A stretch of 9,260 nt of DNA from assembly GCA_039188505.1 (NCBI GenBank), contig JBCCZC010000220.1, forward strand, positions 1-9,260. The letters are read 5' to 3'. This document shows, piece after piece, positions 6,312 through 9,260 of the stretch; positions within the stretch are counted from its first letter, which is position 1; the number at the start of each line of letters is the position of its first letter. The DNA is from JBCCZC01 sp039188505 (GTDB lineage Bacteria > Pseudomonadota > Gammaproteobacteria > Xanthomonadales > SZUA-38). The notes beneath the pieces are model-generated. The model was not told the DNA's origin. It did not search any database and saw only the letters and a program-made list of their open reading frames with translations. The position numbers and the translations under genes are program-made.

Positions 6312-8357
6312 GTGTTGATTCGGATGTTGTTCGGACTGCTCGCCCTGGCCGCCGCCGCAACCGCGATCGGCTCCCCCGAGGCGAGCACGCCCCACGTCAA
6401 GGTGCGCATTCTAGCCGAACAGGCCGTCGCCGCACCGGGCCAGTCGTTCACCCTCGCCTTCCACCAGTCGATCATCGATCACTGGCACACCTACTGGGAG
6501 AACCCGGGGGACTCAGGCGAACCGGTCCAGCTGACCTGGAAACTACCCGACGGCGTCGAAGCCGGGGCCATCCAGTGGCCCACGCCCGAGGCGATTCCCG
6601 TCGGGCCCCTGATGAACTACGGCTACAGCCACGAGGTCAGTTTTCTGACGGCCTTCACGTTGGCGCCCGACTGGCCCGCCGGCGAGCCAATCGACATCAC
6701 CGTGGACGCCTACTGGCTCGTCTGCGAGGAAGCGTGTATTCCGGAGTCTGCAGTCCTCGAATTGCAGCTGCCTACGGGGCCGATCGCCCGGCTTGACGAC
6801 GGCGTCTCCGAGCTCTTCGCTGCGGCCCGCGCCTCGCAGCCGGCCCCGCTGACCGTCGTCGGCGAATTCGCGGTCGGCGAGGACTCGATCCTCCTTTCCT
6901 TTCCACTCGACGCGCGGCCCGACGCTGGGCGGGCGCCCGCCGAGGCGCGGTTCTTTCCGGCCAGCTGGGGCGTGCTCGACCACGCTGCCGATCAGCAACC
7001 GACGCTCCTCGACGGCATCCTGACGCTCCGCGCGCCATTGGGTGATGCACCGCCGCGCGAGGCCGTGCGCGGCATCCTGCGCGTCGGCGGGGATGCCGCG
7101 TACGCTCTGGAAGTCAGCCCCGGCGGCACGGGGGGCGTGCTCGCGACCGAACGGGCTGCGGAATCGATGGGTCTGCTGCTTGCGCTCGCGGCGGCGCTCC
7201 TGGGCGGCCTCATCCTCAACCTGATGCCGTGTGTGTTTCCCGTCCTCGCGCTCAAGGCCTTCGGGCTCCTCCAGCACGCCGACGCGGATTCCCGCGAGCG
7301 GCTTACCGGGGGCGTTGCCTACACGCTCGGCATCATCCTGAGTTTCCTCGCTCTCGGGGGCGCCCTCCTCGGCCTGCGCGCCGGCGGGGAAGCGATCGGC
7401 TGGGGCTTCCAGCTGCAGAGTCCGGCCATCGTCATGGGTCTGGCGCTGGTGATCTTTGCCGTCGGGCTCAGCCTCTCCGGCGTCTTCAGCCTCGGCTACG
7501 GACTCACCCAGGTAGATCACGCCGCCGCGGGGCGCTCCGACTGGATCGGAAGTTTCGCAACGGGCGTGCTGGCAGCCGTCGTCGCCGCGCCCTGCACCGC
7601 ACCGTTCATGGCCGCGGCAACCGGTGCTGCCCTCGTGCGACCGCCCGTGGAGGCGCTGGCCATCTTCAGCGCGCTCGGCCTCGGTCTCGCCGCGCCCTAT
7701 CTGCTGCTGACCGCAGTACCGTCGGCAGCGCGCCTGCTGCCGCGCCCCGGGGCCTGGATGGAAGCCCTGAAGAAGCTTATGGCCTTCCCCATGTATGGCG
7801 CCGCAATCTGGCTGGTCTGGGTGCTGGCGCAGCAGTCCGGGCCCGACGCCGTGCTCATCGCGCTGTCCGGCTGCCTGGTGGTCGGACTCGCGGCGTGGAT
7901 GTGGGACGCTGCGCGTGAAGCGCCGCTTCGCCAGGGTATGGCAGTGCTGCTTGCGATCGCGGCCCTCGGCCTGGCCGGGGCGCTGCCCGCGGCCGCACCC
8001 GGTAATGGCGCCGCGCCGGCCGAGACGGCGGTGGACTACGATGCTGACCGGCTGAAATCGCTGACGAGCGCCGGGCAGACGGTGTTCCTGAACCTCACCG
8101 CGGCCTGGTGCATCACCTGCAAGGTGAACGAGCGCGTCGCGCTCGACACGGACGAGTTCCGTGCGCTGGTGGCGCGCGATGACGTGACCTACATGCGCGG
8201 CGACTGGACGACGCGCGACCCAGCTATCACCGCTGTGCTCGAAGCCTTCGGCCGCGCCGGCGTACCGCTGTACATCGTCTATCGTCCCGACGGATCGACC
8301 GAGGTCCTCCCCCAAGTTCTCACGCCAGGCATCGTGATCGATGCCATCACCAGTTGA
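6312..8357 (+). CDS. DsbD/ScsB-type thiol:disulfide interchange protein
   Basis: Inner-membrane electron transporter that passes reducing power from cytoplasmic thioredoxin to periplasmic proteins. Domain order as read: signal peptide (about 1-20), periplasmic N-terminal domain with HWHTYWENPGDSGEP and a Cys138-x3-Cys142 pair (WLVCEEACIPES), a membrane domain from about residue 285 with Cys307 in NLMPCVFPVLALK and Cys428 in VVAAPCTAPFMA, then a C-terminal thioredoxin-like domain with Cys600-Ile-Thr-Cys603 (TAAWCITCKVNE). All six cysteines expected for relay through three modules are present. Length is 681 residues with the GTG start. I chose GTG 6312 because it gives a signal peptide with an arginine n-region and has a weak GAG 5 bases upstream; ATG 6324 is the alternative, with no positive charge. 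The N-terminal CxxxC form and PCVFP/PCTAP motifs resemble ScsB-like proteins more than enterobacterial DsbD. The redoxin gene 29 bases downstream is the likely partner. Confidence 0.9.
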   Translation: MLIRMLFGLLALAAAATAIGSPEASTPHVKVRILAEQAVAAPGQSFTLAFHQSIIDHWHTYWENPGDSGEPVQLTWKLPDGVEAGAIQWPTPEAIPVGPLMNYGYSHEVSFLTAFTLAPDWPAGEPIDITVDAYWLVCEEACIPESAVLELQLPTGPIARLDDGVSELFAAARASQPAPLTVVGEFAVGEDSILLSFPLDARPDAGRAPAEARFFPASWGVLDHAADQQPTLLDGILTLRAPLGDAPPREAVRGILRVGGDAAYALEVSPGGTGGVLATERAAESMGLLLALAAALLGGLILNLMPCVFPVLALKAFGLLQHADADSRERLTGGVAYTLGIILSFLALGGALLGLRAGGEAIGWGFQLQSPAIVMGLALVIFAVGLSLSGVFSLGYGLTQVDHAAAGRSDWIGSFATGVLAAVVAAPCTAPFMAAATGAALVRPPVEALAIFSALGLGLAAPYLLLTAVPSAARLLPRPGAWMEALKKLMAFPMYGAAIWLVWVLAQQSGPDAVLIALSGCLVVGLAAWMWDAAREAPLRQGMAVLLAIAALGLAGALPAAAPGNGAAPAETAVDYDADRLKSLTSAGQTVFLNLTAAWCITCKVNERVALDTDEFRALVARDDVTYMRGDWTTRDPAITAVLEAFGRAGVPLYIVYRPDGSTEVLPQVLTPGIVIDAITS

Positions 8358-8374
8358 ACCATCAACATCGACAC

Positions 8375-8379
8375 AGGAG
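8375..8379 (+). promoter_or_regulatory. Ribosome binding site of the redoxin gene
   Basis: AGGAG with a 7-base spacer to the ATG at 8387. It settles the start in favour of 8387 over the in-frame ATG at 8354, which overlaps the preceding stop and would add a polar, His-rich extension before the signal peptide. Confidence 0.8.
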
Positions 8380-8386
8380 TCAACCG

Positions 8387-9001
8387 ATGAAGACAACCGC
8401 CATCCTCTTCTCCACCCTGCTGACGCTGGCCGTCGCCGCACCTGTTGCGGCCAGCCCCGAAGTCGGCGCCCCTGCCCCGACGTTCACCGGCGTCACCTCC
8501 AACGGTGAATCCGTCGCGCTCGAAGATCTCCGCGGCAAGACCGTGGTGCTCGAATGGACCAACCACGACTGCCCCTACGTCAAGAAGCACTACGAGACGG
8601 GCAACATGCAGACGCTCCAGAAGGATGCGACCGGCGACGGCATCGTCTGGCTGTCCGTCATCTCGTCGGCCCCAGGCACCCAGGGCCACGTTTCACCGGA
8701 CATGGCCAACACGCTAACGAGCGATCGCGAAGCGGCCCCAAGCCACGTGATCCTCGACGAGGCAGGGACCATCGGCCGGGCGTACAGCGCCCAGACCACC
8801 CCGCACATGTACGTCATCGATCCGGAAGGGACGCTGATCTTCATGGGCGGCATCGACGACAAGCCGTCGGCCAACAAGAACACCGTCGAGGGCGCTAACA
8901 ACTACGTTCGTGCCGCCCTGGACTCGCTGTCGAACGGCACGCCGGTGGAAGCGCCGGTGACGCGCCCGTACGGCTGTTCGGTCAAATACAAGAACGCCTG
9001 A
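8387..9001 (+). CDS. Secreted redoxin/peroxiredoxin-like protein with CPYV motif
   Basis: Predicted periplasmic thioredoxin-fold protein of 204 residues, probable substrate or partner of the DsbD/ScsB-like transporter encoded upstream. An N-terminal signal peptide (MKTTAILFSTLLTLAVAAPVAA) is followed by the mature start SPEVGAPAPTFTG, the typical beginning of redoxin/AhpC-TSA domains. The active-site region reads LEWTNHDCPYVKKHY: Cys62 is present but the second position of a CxxC is Val65. The cis-proline loop TTPHMYVID is intact. The only other cysteine is Cys197 in YGCSVKY, seven residues from the C-terminus. Proteins with CPYVKKHY are usually annotated only as thioredoxin family or redoxin-domain proteins. 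In Caulobacter, a ScsB transporter has been reported to reduce an envelope peroxiredoxin-like protein, which suggests a similar peroxide or thiol reduction role here; that is inference. The gene ends in front of a strong terminator. Confidence 0.87.
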   Translation: MKTTAILFSTLLTLAVAAPVAASPEVGAPAPTFTGVTSNGESVALEDLRGKTVVLEWTNHDCPYVKKHYETGNMQTLQKDATGDGIVWLSVISSAPGTQGHVSPDMANTLTSDREAAPSHVILDEAGTIGRAYSAQTTPHMYVIDPEGTLIFMGGIDDKPSANKNTVEGANNYVRAALDSLSNGTPVEAPVTRPYGCSVKYKNA

Positions 9002-9007
9002 TCCACC

Positions 9008-9049
9008 GGCCGGGCGCCCCGGTGGCGCCCGGCCAATTGTCTTTCTTCG
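9008..9049 (+). terminator. Rho-independent terminator of the redox operon
   Basis: GGCCGGGCGCC (9008-9018) pairs perfectly with GGCGCCCGGCC (9024-9034), an 11-bp stem with the loop CCGGT. A T-rich stretch (AATTGTCTTTCTT) follows. It starts 7 bases after the redoxin stop, so it ends the two-gene plus-strand transcript. Confidence 0.85.
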
Positions 9050-9051
9050 TA

Positions 9052-9071
9052 AACGGCCATCCGTGGCCGTT
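9052..9071. repeat. Perfect hairpin after the terminator
   Basis: AACGGCCA and TGGCCGTT form an 8-bp stem with the loop TCCG. No T-run follows in either direction, so a terminator role is not supported. Confidence 0.5.
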
Positions 9072-9105
9072 CCGGACCCGGAATCCGAACAGCGCCGTTT
9101 CCGGA
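9066..9105. repeat. Imperfect direct repeat with TTCCGG/CCGGAA half-sites
   Basis: GCCGTTCCGGA (9066-9076) recurs as GCCGTTTCCGGA (9094-9105), differing by one inserted T, with starts 28 bases apart. TTCCGG (9070-9075), CCGGAA (9078-9083) and TTCCGG (9099-9104) give three half-sites in 35 bases. It may be an operator, a degraded repeat or part of a structured RNA. Confidence 0.4.
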
Positions 9106-9141
9106 GTCCTCACGCGCTGATCGCCACGAACCCGGCGCATC

Positions 9142-9156
9142 TTTCGCTACGCGAAA
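9142..9156. repeat. Small hairpin TTTCGC-TAC-GCGAAA
   Basis: A perfect 6-bp inverted repeat with a 3-base loop in the non-coding stretch between the redox operon and the right edge. No function can be assigned. Confidence 0.3.
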
Positions 9157-9195
9157 ACCGCACCGGCCCACTTTGGCGGGGCTTCCCTGTGCCGC

Positions 9196-9228
9196 GCTAG
9201 TGCCGACCGTTGCCGGATCAGCACTAGC
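9196..9228. repeat. CTAG-containing palindrome
   Basis: GCTAGTGC (9196-9203) and GCACTAGC (9221-9228) are perfect 8-base inverted repeats. The 17-base centre can extend the stem (GA/TC and CCG/CGG pairs with one mismatch and one bulge). It lies 5 bases from the presumed stop of a minus-strand gene, so it could end that transcript, though no T-run follows on that strand. Confidence 0.5.
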
Positions 9229-9233
9229 CAGGC

Positions 9234-9260
9234 TCAGTCGTCGTCCACCCGCTCCGCCAG
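9234..9260 (-). CDS. Possible C-terminal end of a minus-strand gene (partial)
   Basis: Read on the minus strand, the last 27 bases give eight codons, LAERVDDD, followed by TGA (complement of 9234-9236). The acidic tail looks like a protein C-terminus, and a hairpin directly after the stop agrees with a gene end. Eight codons are too few to identify a family or to prove that the frame is coding. Confidence 0.35.
   Translation of the reverse strand: MAERVDDD

Noticed and set aside
6543..8441. Minus-strand open frame of 632 codons opposite the DsbD/ScsB-like gene
   Set aside because: The plus strand has clear domain order and all catalytic cysteines. The antisense product shows no domain and has shadow-type composition.
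8902..9171. Minus-strand frame of 89 codons across the end of the redoxin gene and the terminator
   Set aside because: It runs through the terminator stem and redoxin coding sequence, has no clear RBS and no recognisable product.
9002..9233. Search for a tRNA, CRISPR repeats or an insertion sequence in the terminal non-coding stretch
   Set aside because: No cloverleaf, no regularly spaced repeats of CRISPR length and no transposase fragment or terminal inverted repeats with a target duplication were seen.

Overview
The window is about 9.3 kb of high-GC, densely coded bacterial DNA. Protein resemblances (a 515-residue biosynthetic IlvA with two C-terminal regulatory repeats, and a proteobacterial-type two-subunit LeuC/LeuD) suggest a proteobacterium, most likely a gammaproteobacterium. 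I cannot fix family or genus from this window.

Region 1 (1-5307, + strand) is a tightly packed branched-chain amino acid operon: 3' part of ilvE, then leuC, leuD, leuB and ilvA. Each gene overlaps the next (26, 1, 4 and 4 bases), so translational coupling is likely. The products cover threonine deamination to 2-ketobutyrate (IlvA), isomerisation and oxidative decarboxylation of isopropylmalate (LeuCD, LeuB) and the final transamination (IlvE). leuA and ilvBN/GM, ilvC and ilvD are not in the window. The operon promoter and any leader peptide lie to the left of it.

Region 2 (5308-6213, - strand) is one convergent gene for an unrecognised, very hydrophobic membrane protein of 301 residues. Its stop codon abuts the ilvA stop inside the palindrome TGATCA.

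Region 3 (6214-9001) starts with a 98-base divergent intergenic stretch. It is followed on the + strand by a periplasmic thiol-redox pair: a DsbD/ScsB-type transmembrane electron transporter, and a secreted redoxin-like protein with a CPYV (single-cysteine) active-site motif. The likely flow is cytoplasmic thioredoxin to membrane transporter to periplasmic redoxin.

Region 4 (9002-9260) holds a strong intrinsic terminator, a cluster of short inverted repeats, a CTAG-containing palindrome, and probably the last eight codons of a minus-strand gene running in from the right.

Most of the window is ordinary metabolism. The parts most worth a second look are the ScsB/redoxin pair, the unassigned membrane protein and the dyad-rich stretch after the terminator. 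I found no mobile element, CRISPR array, tRNA or rRNA.
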